From: Canna indica
Lineage: Eukaryota > Streptophyta > Magnoliopsida > Zingiberales > Cannaceae
Direction: 5' to 3'
Assembly (NCBI GenBank): GCA_034359265.1
Contig: CP136896.1
Span: forward strand, 4,619,501-4,683,500
DNA length: 64,000 bases
Shown here: in pieces, positions 20,301-31,468 of the stretch
Layout of the letters: every line of letters begins with the position of its first letter
Numbering within the stretch: position 1 is the first letter of the stretch
Position numbers and translations under genes: made by a program
Notes under the pieces: model-generated
Database searches by the model: none
The model's input: the letters and a program-made list of their open reading frames with translations, nothing else
What the model was told of the DNA's origin: nothing

Positions 20301-23060
20301 CAAATGTATTTATGGTTTTGGCATTTTTCTGTAAAAAAATCCAACTTGTGCCAAGCTTATTTCAAGTAAGATTTGCAACAGGTCAACTAGCTACCCACGA
20401 TTTTCAGATGAATCCAATCTCTAACCCAGACCTGCTAAGCATACAAAGTTCCCTCCTTGAACTCACCATTATATTTGATCAACTAGATAATTGCACGAGG
20501 AAATAAGACAACATGCTAAGATAGTCATCAATTAGCCTCTTGAAGAGTTCAAGCTGGTAATCCTTCCTACCACTTGATTTTTTGTTTTTTCCTTTTGCCA
20601 CTCTAGTGCACGTAATTAAAAGTTATATTCAAACAGGGGATAAATAATCCCTCCCCTTCCCTCCAAATTTTCTCAATGCAAACAAGTCCTTAGGGGATCC
20701 TCACTTTTTTTATTTATAGAACAAACCCAAGATAGACCAGAGCCAGTATGTCTCCATGCAAGCAAGGTGGAATCATCAAATCTAAACACTCATTATTCAA
20801 ACCTTTTGCAGACTAATCTGAATAGTCGGTAGAAAACATATTCTTCAATCAGCATACACACTCAAAAACAAGAATATCTGCATAATTCAATGCCCTCGTC
20901 TTGTTAGCAATTGTCTGCATATGTAAGATCATACATCAACCATTAACCAATGACCTTCCAATTTCTGAAGTAAAAAGATCCAGACACAATCACATGCACA
21001 CACGCACACACGCACACACGCATACATGTGTGTACTGTATAATAGGGATAAAACTTTGTTCATTCAGATCAGAGATCACAAAGGTGTATGACTTGCTCCC
21101 TCTTCATGGATAGCTGCACAGGCATAGCAAAAATGCTACGGCCATATACAGATGAAGCACAGCCACCAATGAATTAAATACCTAAAATAGTGACAGGAAA
21201 CAAACAAAAAAGGGCATTTGATATAATTTTTATATAATTGATGGGCATTCTTATTTTATTTGCCAAAAAGATTATCTTTAGTGAGCGTCTCTCTCCTAGT
21301 CTCCTTGACCTAGGCAAAATTTCCTTGCCTTAACTTATACCAAGGCACTTTTGCTCCTTGCATCCTACCTTAGCATCTAGCTGCACCTAGGCAAGTGCCT
21401 TGACAATACTGCTCTTTCCCATCACATGCACTCACAAGTCACGAAATTTTTAACAAGTGAAAAGTGGATTTAATCTGTCGCTCAATCTTAAGAACATGAA
21501 CATCTCGATCACATTGTGCAAACCTTGATCCAAGACAGCACAAGTAAGCAAATGACCTTCCGCCACATCAGCCCACCCATACAAAAAACAGCCCAATATT
21601 TTTAATATTTTTAGTCTTACCTCTTCAACAATCTATGTATGTCCTCTATAAATAGGAGAGACCGCACCTAGTCAAGGCCCTTCTATCACTCTCGCTAACT
21701 TGGGCGTTGGAAGATCTTTCTCCCAGCTTCTCCGAGGGACTTTTGCAAGCTCGGGTGCACGTGCACAAATGGAGCAAACCCTCCCTTGTGTTTGTTCCAA
21801 TTGCAAAGGAAGCGCAATAACTTCTCATCCCAATTATATATATATAAGCATAGAGGTTGGACAATTATGCTTCAATCTTATAACAAATAATACCTTCCAA
21901 AGGAATAGTTGGTTATTATTGGATTTAATAGGTTTTCTTGTTGAATGTACATGATGATTACAAAAGTAACTTCAACAAGTTTAATTTGATAACAAAGCAG
22001 TCAGCAGTGCAAGAAAGAAACCAGTAAAATCAATATTAGGACATCAACATCAGCTGAACCACAAGTAATTAGCTTCCAATGAAAACAGATATGTAGAAAT
22101 TGAACAGCATAAATGCTCCTATGTACCTCAACTAAGTCAAGATTGAGCTTCTTGGCACGATCAAGAGCCTCCCTCCTTGAGACAATGCCATGTCCTTTAA
22201 ATTTAAACAATAGTAACCAACAGCTTATATGACCATAGTAAATACCAAAAAGAAGAAAATGAGAAACCTCGCATTCTGCAACTAGAAAGAAGTAACAATG
22301 GACTAGTGTAAAATTTGCTAATTGATAATAAACAGTTTGTCCTGTGAAAAAAATCAATAGGCAACAGGTAACTGTAGGTGGAACATATGAATGGCTGCTT
22401 CAGCTGCCAGTTGAACAACCTACTCAATAGTCACTACTAATATCAGTGAACTAAAAATTAGGGCAAATAAACAATCATCAATATGTCCAAGAGCTCAAAT
22501 ACTCCAATATCTATGGTTATGAAAAAAATAAAATTTATCATACCTTCATCAGTGACAAGTCGAACAACTGGAGCAGTGATTGCGTCATTCAACCGAGGTC
22601 CTTCATCCGTATCTGATTTCAGCTTTTGTTTACTCTAAAATACAAACAATAGCATTATAAATAAGATAAACATGTTAAGCGCCAACTTCAGTAAGGCAAT
22701 GAAAACCACCTGCACAGGAGCTGCAAAGTTTCTCACGGGGGTGTGCTTGAAGCTCAACGATGGACAGACAGCAGTGCAAGAACCAAGAAGATTCTTCATG
22801 GTCAGATACCTTAATCGGTGGTTCTGCCAATCCAGCTGCTGAGCACCATAGACACTGGACAAGTGGGAGTACCATCTCCGGCATGGCTGCAAGCAGCTTG
22901 GATCTCGATCAAACCCAATTTGATCCAGAACCAATCTGCCCCCCGAAAACCCTAATCCAGTGTGTTCTGATAATCCACCATACCGGTGAATATATATTTC
23001 ATTTCCAACCCCTCTTTTACCCGGAGCACTGATCCGGCGCAATGCTAGAGAGCAGAACAT
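11344..23060 (-). CDS. Translation initiation factor IF-3, mitochondrial type (8 exons)
   Basis: Exons (- strand) are 23060-22710, 22634-22544, 22194-22127, 16527-16429, 15164-15108, 12961-12893, 12533-12468 and 12312-11344, all GT-AG. They sum to 1,770 nt, 589 aa. Residues 1-117 begin MFCSLALRRI and are basic and Ser-rich, like a mitochondrial presequence. The IF-3 N-domain spans about 130-205 (RLVTDEG, GIVSRREALDRAKKLNLDLV, RTANPPVCKIMDYHKEKFK). The C-domain spans about 208-295 (KEVRFKAKT, IRLMERGYRVKC, VDTKQAYIIVRHVKF). Residues about 300-589 are a Ser-, Thr- and Asn-rich tail, all in the last exon, as in plant organellar IF-3. IF-3 binds the small ribosomal subunit and proofreads initiator tRNA pairing. 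The introns (the largest 5.6 kb) are full of TEs. The family is certain; organelle assignment rests on the presequence. Confidence 0.92.
13080..13427. mobile_element. Mutator-like MITE in IF-3 intron
   Basis: 348 bp with terminal inverted repeats GGGCAAATTACAGTTAG and (inverse) GGGCAAATGAAGTGTAAC. The flanks GATTTTAAA and TATTTTAGA agree at 7 of 9 bases, suggesting a decayed 9-bp duplication. No coding capacity. Confidence 0.6.
13428..15107 (-). other. IF-3 intron 5, repeat-derived
   Basis: No exon is seen. Around 14640-14830 a TGTTAGTAAGTAGC start and a CTCTATAAAACG TATA-like box followed by pyrimidine-rich DNA resemble part of a copia-type LTR. This is tentative. Confidence 0.35.
15353..15870. 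repeat. Polypurine GGA-rich tract in IF-3 intron
   Basis: From about 15525 to 15860 the + strand is almost all purine, mostly GGAG/GAA triplets with periodic TTGTTG. Frames through it are low complexity and not genes. The stretch before it (15353-15500) contains paired ATGTGCCATCC/ACATGGC words, so it may be a foldback element interior. Confidence 0.5.
16095..16142 (-). mobile_element. RTE/Au-SINE type 3' tail fragment
   Basis: The sequence ACAACAACAATAACTAAGCC followed by ATGGGGTTGG is the inverted 3' tail shared by plant Au SINEs and RTE LINEs. A longer version lies at 55001. Only about 50 bp remain. Confidence 0.55.
17002..17473. repeat. Tandem pair of LTR-like 235-bp repeats in IF-3 intron 3
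   Basis: Two directly adjacent copies (about 17002-17236 and 17237-17473) share GAGACCATGTT, a TCTATATAAAGG TATA-like box (17124 and about 17358) and TCTCCTCATC. They differ at scattered positions. The layout (TATA-like box, then pyrimidine-rich leader, then CTCACACC) resembles the R-U5 part of a copia LTR. No retrotransposon coding region adjoins. Confidence 0.6.
17474..17960 (-). other. IF-3 intron 3, unassigned stretch
   Basis: No exon, domain or repeat termini recognised. The frame at 17686-17883 is not supported by any motif. Confidence 0.4.
17961..18352 (+). mobile_element. Fragment of GCGCC-rich hAT-like element
   Basis: It starts GGTTGTCAAAGGCGCTCGCC and is rich in GGCGCC/AGGCG words, a terminus type seen in plant hAT families. 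Near its right side an acidic tail EESEADSYATEDDVEG (18285-18341) resembles the C-terminal tail of DUF659-type hAT transposases. No intact frame. Confidence 0.4.
18353..19694. mobile_element. Foldback element with about 110-bp inverted arms and nested inserts
   Basis: The left arm (about 18353-18472) reads GGTGCAAAGGTCCCATAT ... AAGCAAGGCACACC, and its inverse lies at about 19587-19694. Between the arms are two copies of ACTTTGGCCCTTGTAACAAA (18497 and 18738), a copia-like motif near 18850-18935, an acidic hAT-tail-like segment (19064-19124) and a Tourist-like MITE at 19240. The termini resemble the fragment at 17961, so this may be an inverted pair of right ends. Confidence 0.5.
19240..19436. 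mobile_element. Tourist-like MITE nested in foldback element
   Basis: About 200 bp with inverted ends TATGTTTGCTTTGATGGAT and ATCCTATGAAGCAAACAT, next to TTA/TAA trinucleotides. Internal CCATGCACTAAACAAACAA is shared with the copy at 52155. Confidence 0.6.
19695..19865. repeat. Tandem duplication of about 88 bp
   Basis: Both copies contain AACTTGATCATCATTAAGTTG and GATATATGGATA. Starts are near 19696 and 19784. Copies are diverged. Confidence 0.65.
19866..22126 (-). other. IF-3 intron 3, proximal part
   Basis: Repeat-rich and non-coding. It has a (CACACG)n run at 20990-21034, repeated words TTAGGGACTTTGATCC/AATTAGGAACTTTGGTCC (19985-20275), and a fragment at 21295-21420 ending AGTGCCTTGACAA that resembles the GTTGTCAAAGGC terminus at 17961. 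No exon lies here; frames at 20282, 21700 and 22001 are intronic or read through exon edges. Confidence 0.5.
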
Positions 23061-23548
23061 TTGCCACTGTATGCCACCTCGAATGAGAAAGAAATATATA
23101 AGAACAACGAATCAAGAGAAAGCAGAGCCCGATTTGTGAGAGGACGAAACAGGGGCTGGTTATGGATTTAGGGAATAGGGAAAGGCAGGAAAGGGAAGAA
23201 GGATGAAGGTAGAACGTATACCTGATCTGAGAGAGGTGGATGGTCGGCGCCGCAGCACGATTAGGGCTGCGAGAGAGCGGTGCCGCGGCGAGGTGCGTGC
23301 GTGATTCGTACGAGGGGTTTTGAGAACGAGGGGGTAAAGACTGCGTTAGATGTTTAAAATCGTCCTGATCTATCGTCGGACTCGTCCGATTCTCTGAGTC
23401 AGATCGATGATCTACCTGACTGTACCACGGACCCGAGTCATTACCCAATTTGATGATCTACCTTTGTGTCATTTTGAATTACTTGGAACGAAGAAAGCAG
23501 TGGAAGCCATCCGTTGAATTATATAGAAATTAGTTGAGGATTCGACAC
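23061..23548 (-). promoter_or_regulatory. 5' leader and promoter region of the IF-3 gene
   Basis: Sequence upstream of the IF-3 ATG (23060). It is moderately GC-rich with pyrimidine-rich (- strand) stretches near 23160-23220. I see no clear TATA box close to the start. Extent is inferred from position only. Confidence 0.4.
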
Positions 23549-23980
23549 TAGGGATGGCAACGATTCGGTTAATCGCACTTTTGGGGGTTAATCGAAATCG
23601 AAACCGAAACCGAAACCGTTTTTCAAACCCGCTAACCGAAATCGGTCGATTTCAAAAACCTATACCCGAAACCGAAACCAGCTCGATTTCGATTATCCGC
23701 GAATAACTGAAACCGAATTATTTGGTTCGGATTGAACCGGTTATCCGTTTACTATCGGTTAACCGGTAGTAAACGGATAACCGATTAAAATATTAAAATA
23801 TATAATTTGAAAAAAAAATAGTGAACAATAAACAGTTTACACAAATAGACAAAAGCATTAGAAAACTGACAATTCTCAATATCATATCATATATCAACTA
23901 ATCAGTTTTCACATTAGAATAATTGCATAATGACCTCTAAAATATTGTATGTTCCTCACACCTCCCTCGCAAAAACTTAG

Positions 23981-24124
23981 ATCTATATATAACATACCTT
24001 AGCACCTTACCCATATTAATACAAAATTACAAATCAATATAATCATTTGCCAATCTATATATAACATACCTTAGTACCTTACCCATATTAATACAAAATT
24101 ACAAATCAATATAATCATTTGCCA
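23981..24124. repeat. 72-bp tandem duplication
   Basis: Two adjacent copies starting TCTATATATAACATACCTTA, at 23981 and 24053, differing by about one base, inside the hAT-type element. Confidence 0.85.
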
Positions 24125-24494
24125 ATTTTTGTAACCGACTGAATATTTTTGCTTCCTTTAAACAATTCCAAAAAAGAGAAAATGTCTTAGAAGACATGAT
24201 GTGTTTAGAGTTATATATATGCAATCACTGTGTTCACAGTATGTTCAAAAACACACATTCCATGAATGAAAGAATTTTTTGCGATTTGATCAACTACTAA
24301 TACATTAAACAACACTTCTTCTGAGTCGTATTCTGTAACTAATAAAAATGGCCCTGCTCTGCAATTACAACACACGAATAATCGAATGAAAGCAAGAAAA
24401 AATACAAAGAAATCATTTACACACGCTTACTATTTACCATAATAATGAAATAGAATGAAATGTCTATAAAGAAGGGGGGGAACACATAATATAC

Positions 24495-24895
24495 TAAGAG
24501 CGGGCACCTGGAGGTTGTGCTCAGCTCCTTGATGTAAGCCCAGATGAGCTTGAGCGCTTGGGTGCGGGGGATCTCAGGCACGCCAACGAGGGCCTACATT
24601 GCAGGGGAGATAGGCTTGGGCTTGGTGATGCCCCTCAGTGGCTTCGATCTCGCCGTAGCTTCGGGCTTGGAGGAAGCGGAGGAAGCCGCTCGCACTGCCG
24701 GTGCCTGCGCTGCCCTCTGATGGAGTGGGAAGGCAACGAATCCCGCGAGGCGGCGACTAAGGTGATGGGAGGCGGTGACCGAGGTGATGGGAGTCGGCGA
24801 GGGCCGTCGAGTGGTCGGGAGTCGGAGAGGGCCGCCGATGCCGAGGAGGGAGATACAAGGAGTCGGGTAGTGATGGGAGTGGGAGTCGACGGAGA
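24495..24895 (-). pseudogene. Captured SWIB/MDM2-domain gene fragment
   Basis: On the - strand a GC-rich island reads a basic Ala/Ser-rich leader (RAAQAPAVRAASSASSKPE), then KPLRGITKPKPISPAM, a TAG stop, then ALVGVPEIPRTQALKLIWAY and IKE. This is the start of a SWIB domain as in small plant organellar or chromatin SWIB proteins (GIxKPxPVSP, GVPEISRTQA, IWAYIKE). Two lesions are visible: a nonsense codon TAG where the family usually has Gln, and a 5-bp insertion (CTGAG) right after IKE that shifts the frame. Past the shift, another frame reads HNLQVPA, the expected continuation. The domain is cut off at 24495. Upstream sequence to about 24895 looks like leader/5' UTR of the source gene. Confidence 0.78.
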
Positions 24896-25213
24896 AAATT
24901 AGGGTTAGATAGATTTTAGGTTTTTATAGATAAGGTAAATGGGTAATAGGTAATGGGTAATGAGTTATAAACTTATAATCTAATACTTTATATTTTAACG
25001 GTTTCGGGTACCGGTTAACCGCGGATAATCGATAACCGAAATCGAAACTTATAATCGGTTTCGGTTACCGGTTATCTGCGACCCAATAATCGAAACTGAA
25101 CCGTTTTAAAATGGTTTTTGAGTTTTACTAACTGAAACCGAAACCAAACCGCAAAATCATTATCCAAAATCGAATTTTACGGTTCGATTAATCGGTTCCA
25201 ATTGCCACCCCTA

Positions 25214-28110
25214 GATTCGAGTTGTGCAAATATATAAATATAGTTTTATAATATTATTAATTTTGTAAAAAAATATTAATAGTATTTTATTCAAATATAT
25301 AATATCATTTTAAAATTATTATTAAAAATTAAGTCTTAAAACTAAATATTTATCGGTTTTTATAGTTAAGATTAATGATATTATTATTAATTGATACAAT
25401 AATTGTATGGAATATTTTTAAGTGAGTATTATAGTGTAGATTATGGGTATATTGTGCATTATAAAAAAAATCCAAAAAAGTTTGCAATAATATTTATATT
25501 TTTTATATCAATATTTTTGTGTGAAGAAGATAATTTGAAATTGGTAATAAATTATATAATTGCACCTATAATAGTCTATTTTATGATTATATGACAAATG
25601 GTGCTATAGAGATATAGATATTAAGTAATTGATACATCACAATTCACAGACTAAAAGAAGTGAATTTCAAATGTGCAATATGAACCTCACATTTAAATAT
25701 TTAAATAAAATGCATAATATTCTTGATCGATAGTCCTGGTTTGTCACTAAATTAATAAAATATAAATATTATCAAATATTATCATCTCCATCATCTTTAT
25801 AGTCGTATATCATACTTATCTATTCTTTTCTATGCGTTCCTTTATAAATTCTTTTTTAGTAACTTCTCATTAAGAATTATTCTTGCTTAAAATCGGGATG
25901 ATATGATCCAACGCATCTTCTGATCATAGGAAACATGCAAAAGATACTCTAACACTCAAATAAAAAATATTCAAGGTGATGATAATAAAAAATGGAATCT
26001 AAATATATTTGAAGAACATCGTGTGTGTGTATATAGTGCATGATGTAGAATGTCTAGTGATAATATCTCTCGATAATTTCGTAGGGATGTGCCTAAAATG
26101 AATTCAGACTAATCCCGAAAATATCAGACTCGTAAATGACGAATCTCTCGTAATTAATAAGGACGTAAGTGTCCTTGTATGGTTGGGTGGAGCCCCTAGG
26201 TTGAGTAATGTATGACTTGACTTGAGTCTGATTCACGAGTGTGAGCGCTTCTAGGCCTAATTCGACTGGGCTCAAAGCGCTAGTACAATCCAAAAATCAC
26301 ATGCAACTTATATCTTCATTTTGATTTTTTTTTACTTTTTTTATATAAAAAATTGAGGAAAATAATCAATCAAAAATATAAAATTAAATATTTACATAAG
26401 ATAATTACTTTGTACATCTTCTTTACCTGCTTTATTGGAGTGCTAATGCTTTGAAAATTTTGAATAATGATTGTATCTTTTAGTCGCAAGCTTTTCTCTG
26501 TTCAATTATATTTTTAAAGCAGCGAAGATTTCTTTTGTTGTGTAAAATTACAATCAATCATTTTGGTCGCGAATAAAAACTCTTTTATCAAAAAGGGCTT
26601 TCATTCTGCTTGGAATAATTTTCATGTCTTAATTATCTGAAGATGGTAACTCTTCGGTTGATATGTTAAGTAGTGTTTCACTTTCATTATCTACGTGAAG
26701 TTTAATTTTGTATATGCATCACACATCTCGTGGTAATATATGAAATATTGATAATAATTTAAAATATTTCAAAGTAAATAAATTTATATATATACCTTGC
26801 CACTTAAGAACTTACTTTGCTACCAATGCAGAAAAAAATATCATTTTTTTACCATAGTTTTGTCTTTGGCAACTTATATTATCCAAATTTATTTTCAATG
26901 TAAAACACTTCTGGCTGCGACTGTGAAAGTTATTTCCCTGATTAAATATAAAGACATATAATTTTTACATATAAAATATTATTTAATATAAATATATGGA
27001 TGTCTTACCTCAGCATTACTATTGGACATAATTTAAATTATTTCGTAATGTCTTACCTAAGCATTACTATTGGACTTAATTTGAATTATTTGGTAAAATC
27101 TTTTTCCTAGATGGACTACTAGTGATTTTTGGCTTAAAATTTTGTTTTGCCATCAAATCATCAATCGATGACTTGTTGGAACTTCCACTGAAAAAAAAAT
27201 CAGAGTTCATATTAGCAGCAATTAAATTTGAAATTAATTTATATCAAAAATTCATATATAAAATATAAATAAATTGTTTAAACATTTAAATAAAGAAATT
27301 TGAATCAATTTATGTTTCCAAATATCTTCGTGTAGTTTTCTTTAAAGCGAATGCATTTAATGCATGTTATTTATGACATGTTGATATTCAAAATTACAAT
27401 TGTACGAAAAAGAAATTACAACTTGAAAATTATAAATAAAAAAGAGTTTAAAAAATTCTAGATTTGCCACATGAGCCCACGTGACAAAAGAAATTAATAT
27501 TGAAATATAAGAGAAAATAAAAATGAATCGTACCTATGAAAATTCGACGCGGGATTTTCAAATTAAATTTTGGTACATGACTTCTAGGGGATATAAGGCT
27601 CATGCTTGGTAAGATTCCTCCTATTTATTTTCCTTTTTGTAAATAGACAGATAAATAAAGATGTTGATTGGATCGCAACGAGAGCTCAGGTTGATCATGA
27701 TGTTGTTACTTGATCTTTCTTCATCCTCTTCGGAATTACAGTCTATACTAGTACAGGATCTATTAGGCCCTAATATTTCATTGTTGTCAATAAATTAAGG
27801 GTTCATCCGTTTGTTTGACAAAAAAAAGCATTTGGTCATTACTAATTAAGCATGTAATTAATTGGGCAGCATGCGCGAGGAGATTACCGGTACCATAGCA
27901 AAGCTTTTGTTCTAGGCGAGAATCAACTTGCCTGAAGCACATGTGGAAGGATGGAAGGCTCCATCCCAAGATCGACCCAAAGACGAAATTACAGAAGTGG
28001 CCTCAAGGGCCTCACAATGGGATTCTTGCAACAAAATTAATTTACAACCATTGCGCCTGATGGCAAATAATAGGAAAGAGTTTACCTGTGGCCGGGCCGC
28101 ACCGCGATAG
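25214..28110. other. AT-rich intergenic region with TE remnants
   Basis: No gene is supported. 26085-26295 resembles the unclassified remnant at 9501-10000. 27000-27095 contains two copies of a phrase around GTCTTACCTMAGCATTACTATTGGAC. The sequence after 25214 (GTTGTGCAAATATATAAATA) resembles that at 50260, suggesting a shared decayed repeat. Confidence 0.45.
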
Positions 28111-28668
28111 TAGGGGTGAGCAGGTTCGGATACCATATATTTTTCATGATACTCGGATCCTATCATGTATAGAACCGATTCCTAGGTTTTGAAATCGGAC
28201 CCTACCCTGTTGGAACTTGGAACCATACCCTATCCGGAATCATCGGTTCCGGTTCCGATTTCGAGTACCCTATAATTATCACAAACCAAAAGGATTTAAA
28301 CTACAACTATATACATAAACATGTAAAACCAAACGGTTTGTAGATGAAAGAAAAGAAAACAAGAATTCAAAAGACAAAATAAATATTAAGAAAATAAAAA
28401 TAAATTACAAAGCATGATAGTATAACAGTAGATGAAAGAATGAAATAAAATAAAATAAATATAAAACCCGTTTAATAATTAAATATATATATATATAATC
28501 AGTTCTAGGTACCCGGGATGATGGAACCGGAACCGGAACCAATTTTAATCGGTTCCTTGATTCGTTACCCGAACCCTACCCGAAATTGATTTGGGTCTAC
28601 TCAGAACCTACCCTATCCGGTAGGTTCTAACCGATTTCGGGTTTACCCGGTACCCATGCACACCCCTA
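28111..28668. mobile_element. hAT-type MITE, TAGGGGTG family, copy 3
   Basis: 558 bp, starting TAGGGGTGAGCAGG and ending CCCATGCACACCCCTA. The flanks CGCGATAG and CGCAGCAG differ only by three transitions, fitting an old 8-bp target duplication. The interior has repeated GGAACCGG and GGTACCC words like copies 1 and 2. Confidence 0.75.
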
Positions 28669-28704
28669 CGCAGCAGTTCCATGAAAGGAAATTCACAAGT
28701 TATT

Positions 28705-28727
28705 GGGGGGGGGGGGGGGGGGGGGGG
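28705..28727. repeat. Poly-G run
   Basis: An uninterrupted run of about 23 G between the MITE and the LINE relic. Such a run is prone to length error and could form G-quadruplex-like structure. Confidence 0.85.
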
Positions 28728-30548
28728 TACGCCGAAAGATTGAAGAAGATCGACAAGGTCAGGTGAGGATCGGGGCCGCTTGAGGTGACTAGTGGAGCTA
28801 CATTACAGAGCCGACTTAGGCGCCTTGGGAGGGCGAGAAGCAGATCGGTGCGGCTTGGCTGGATCCGTAGGCAGTCCCGAGATGGCATGACCATTCCATG
28901 CACGAAAGAGTGAGGAGAGTTCGGTGGAGAGCTCAGAGAAGGATCGCGAGAGGGGGAGGGATCAACAACCAAGGAAGGGGGTGGAGGAAGGGTAGGAGGA
29001 GTGTCAGAGGGAGGGGTGGCGACAATAGAGGCGAGAGCAGGAACAGGGGGGAAGGGGCATGCGGAGAGGGGGTAAGTGTGATGGGGGAGGGGGTGAAAAG
29101 GGAGTGACACGTGCAGGGGAGGGTGTGTCCAGCGGGCCATGTGATGAAGGCTGCAGGGAATGCACGCCAGGCACAGGAAAAGAGGTGTGAGGTGTCAGAA
29201 GGCCACCTGGCCCACGCCGCCTAGGCCCTCCACATAGTTGGCCACGTGACCTGTTGCGTCTTGCGCCACGAGGCGCCACACGAGAAGGATTTGGCGTAGG
29301 ATCTCGCATATCAAAAGAACGATATGTGTTAAATGCAGCATGTGCGGGGCGAGGCGGAATCTCGCCCTCCTCGGGTTCGTAGGAAGCGACAGCATCGAGT
29401 TCGGATACGTCTCGAGACCCGGAGCGGCCCCGAGAACAATCCAAATCTGCAATGGTATCGGGCCGCGCCCTGCCTCGCCCACCCGATCCGACATAGGGGT
29501 TCGTCGTAGGGTTGGCAGGCAATCGGTGCCGCGAGTTTCATCTCGCCATCGTGATCCACGGGCCGCAGTGAGAAAGGAGAGTAACATGCGTAGAAAATGA
29601 CGACTAAGCAATCGGAGAAGCCAAAGAAGACGAAGAAGAACCCAAAAACGAAGAAAAACTAGGAGCAGAAACATAGCCCAGTGTCCCTGAGCCCTTGGTC
29701 GGTGCAACAAAAACCGTCGGCACCAAAGAGGTAGCATAAACGAAGACTGACGAGGGAAAATTATTATGAGTTTTCAGGCAGTGCAATTCAGAGTGTCTGA
29801 TCGTGCCACACGAGAAACAAAACGACCACAAGTTTTCAAAAACGGTCGGTTAGAAAACATCGAAGCCTGCAGGGCCAATCCAAATCCCTTGGCGAACATG
29901 TTGTGCAAGGTTGATCTCAACACATACACGAACGTAACACATACGTTCAAGGGCGAAAGATCTTGGATCGGTGGCAATTAGTTTGCCCAAACACTGCGCG
30001 ATCAAGGATATGGATTCGGGGTTAAAGAGCTCAAGAGGTAAGCCCTGGATTCAAATCCACATTGGGGCAGTGGAAAAAGGATCACACCATGGACGAAAGA
30101 GAGGTTTCCAAACCATCAAACGAATATTATCACCACGAAAGAAGAATGAACCATCAAAGAGAACGTAAATCGCAGAGTCAACATCGAAAAATTGGAAAAC
30201 AAAACAACCATCTTCAAGATCCAAAACCGAGGTAAGACCAAAATCCAACCATAAATGGAAAGCCCAAGCACGAACAAGAGGAAAAGGCAGAGGGACCTAG
30301 AAATTTGCCAATCAGAGAGGCGACCCAGGGCGCCTACCAAGTGTGGAGTTGATCGGCGGAGAAGATCACCCGACCAGTAACAAGGGACTGGATGGAATGA
30401 AGAGTAGCAGAGACAACCGACGAATCAGGGGGGAAAGCGAGGAGGTGCGAAACAGCTGAGCCCAGAAAGAAGGCGTATGGGAGGGGGTGCCCAGGTCAGG
30501 GGGAACCAGAGGCGGGGGCCGAGGAGAGGGGGGAGTCGCAGCGCTCAT
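28728..30548 (-). pseudogene. L1-type LINE ORF1 relic (DUF4283 + zinc knuckle)
   Basis: Reading the - strand from about 30548, a Pro-rich N-terminus (MSAATPPSPRPPP) is followed by DUF4283-like sequence (VLDLEDGCFVFQFFDVDSA, FFFRGDNIRLMVW, DPFSTAPMWIQI, PLELFNP). A CCHC zinc knuckle follows, CFSCGTIRHSELHC (29778-29819), then a low-complexity Pro/Arg-rich tail. The frame changes several times. No endonuclease or reverse transcriptase ORF follows; sequence below 28728 is a MITE and a poly-G run. ORF1 proteins of plant L1 elements bind RNA. This is a dead, 3'-truncated copy. Confidence 0.8.
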
Positions 30549-30684
30549 CTCTCCAAGTACACTTCAATTGAAAGCTAAGTGTCGTTTAATCTGCTTCTCA
30601 TCGTCACCTCTCTCACACACTTTATGCTTTTACGATGCTACTTTATCTCCTTACTCCTACAAATGAACACTCATTTATGTCATA

Positions 30685-30715
<31 letters not shown>

Positions 30716-31290
30716 ATGCATATTTTTTTTTATAATAATAATCATAAATTTATTGAGTAATTGTTCAAAATATTAAAAATTAGCTTTGTGGTTTTGGAAT
30801 ATCATTTTGTATTTATTTACGAAGAAAAATTATATAATTTGATTTTTTTATTTTTTTATTGAGTTGTCTATGCCTATATAGTTTTAATTGGTAAAGTTTA
30901 CTTTATTTTTGTGTTATTTAATATTTATCCATAAAATTTCTTACTTTTATATAAATTTAAAAAATAGTTTAAATTAAATTATACTTTCTAAATAATAATA
31001 TTCATACCCAAATAATTAAGAGTAATAATAAATATCATATATATTTATGTAATTTGCAATATAACATTTTTTAAGTGTGACAAAATGATATTAACCAAGT
31101 AATATATGTTTTAAATATATTAGATAATTAAGAATAATTCCTTAATTTAGTAGTTAAACAAAAATTTACTGTTAAAATTTTAAAATATATATAGATATTT
31201 ATTTATCAGGAATTTTCCAAAGCCAGATTTTAGGAGAAGGAAATTTCCAGATCCGAATTTTTGGGGTCAAATTTTCTAGTGCGGTCAAGC
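30549..31290. repeat. LINE 5' flank, duplicated copy A
   Basis: AT-rich sequence upstream of the ORF1 relic with a (TC)n run near 30690-30710. It is clearly homologous to 35640-36390, sharing GTACACTTCAATTGAAA, CTTCTCATCGTCACCTCTCT and the long AT-rich tail. Probably the element's 5' UTR. Confidence 0.65.
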
Positions 31291-31468
31291 ACCCCAAAGC
31301 CTAAACCAAACACACAGATATTTGTATGCACAAACAACTAGAAGAAGAGTCATATGACATAAATTTAAACAGTTGATAGTAACTCAATACCAAGTCTAAA
31401 ACAAACCACAAGACAAGTACACCAGTAGACATGTTAAATAATAAAAGACTACAACTCTAATACACCAA
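31291..31468. other. Short spacer before the Harbinger element
   Basis: No feature recognised except CAA (31466-31468), the target duplication of the next element. Confidence 0.4.

Larger units (their letters stand above)
23549..25213. mobile_element. Non-autonomous hAT-type element carrying a host gene fragment
   Basis: 1,665 bp with termini TAGGGATGGCAA and TTGCCACCCCTA. The flanking words GATTCGAC (23539-23546) and GATTCGAG (25214-25221) suggest a decayed 8-bp duplication offset by two bases on the left. Sub-terminal regions are dense in CGGTTAACCG and AACCGAAAC motifs, typical of hAT termini. There is no transposase. The interior holds a 72-bp tandem duplication (23981-24124) and a GC-rich SWIB gene fragment (24495-24895). 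Confidence 0.78.

Noticed and set aside
20985..21036. CRISPR-like or other spaced repeat array
   Set aside because: It is a simple CACACG microsatellite with no spacers; the genome is plant nuclear.
22001..22427. Hydrophobic - strand frames
   Set aside because: They combine IF-3 exon 3 with intron sequence or are purely intronic.
23549..25213. Resident SWIB gene rather than captured fragment
   Set aside because: The coding island is flanked within one pair of inverted termini, is truncated and carries a stop and a frameshift; no other exons lie nearby.
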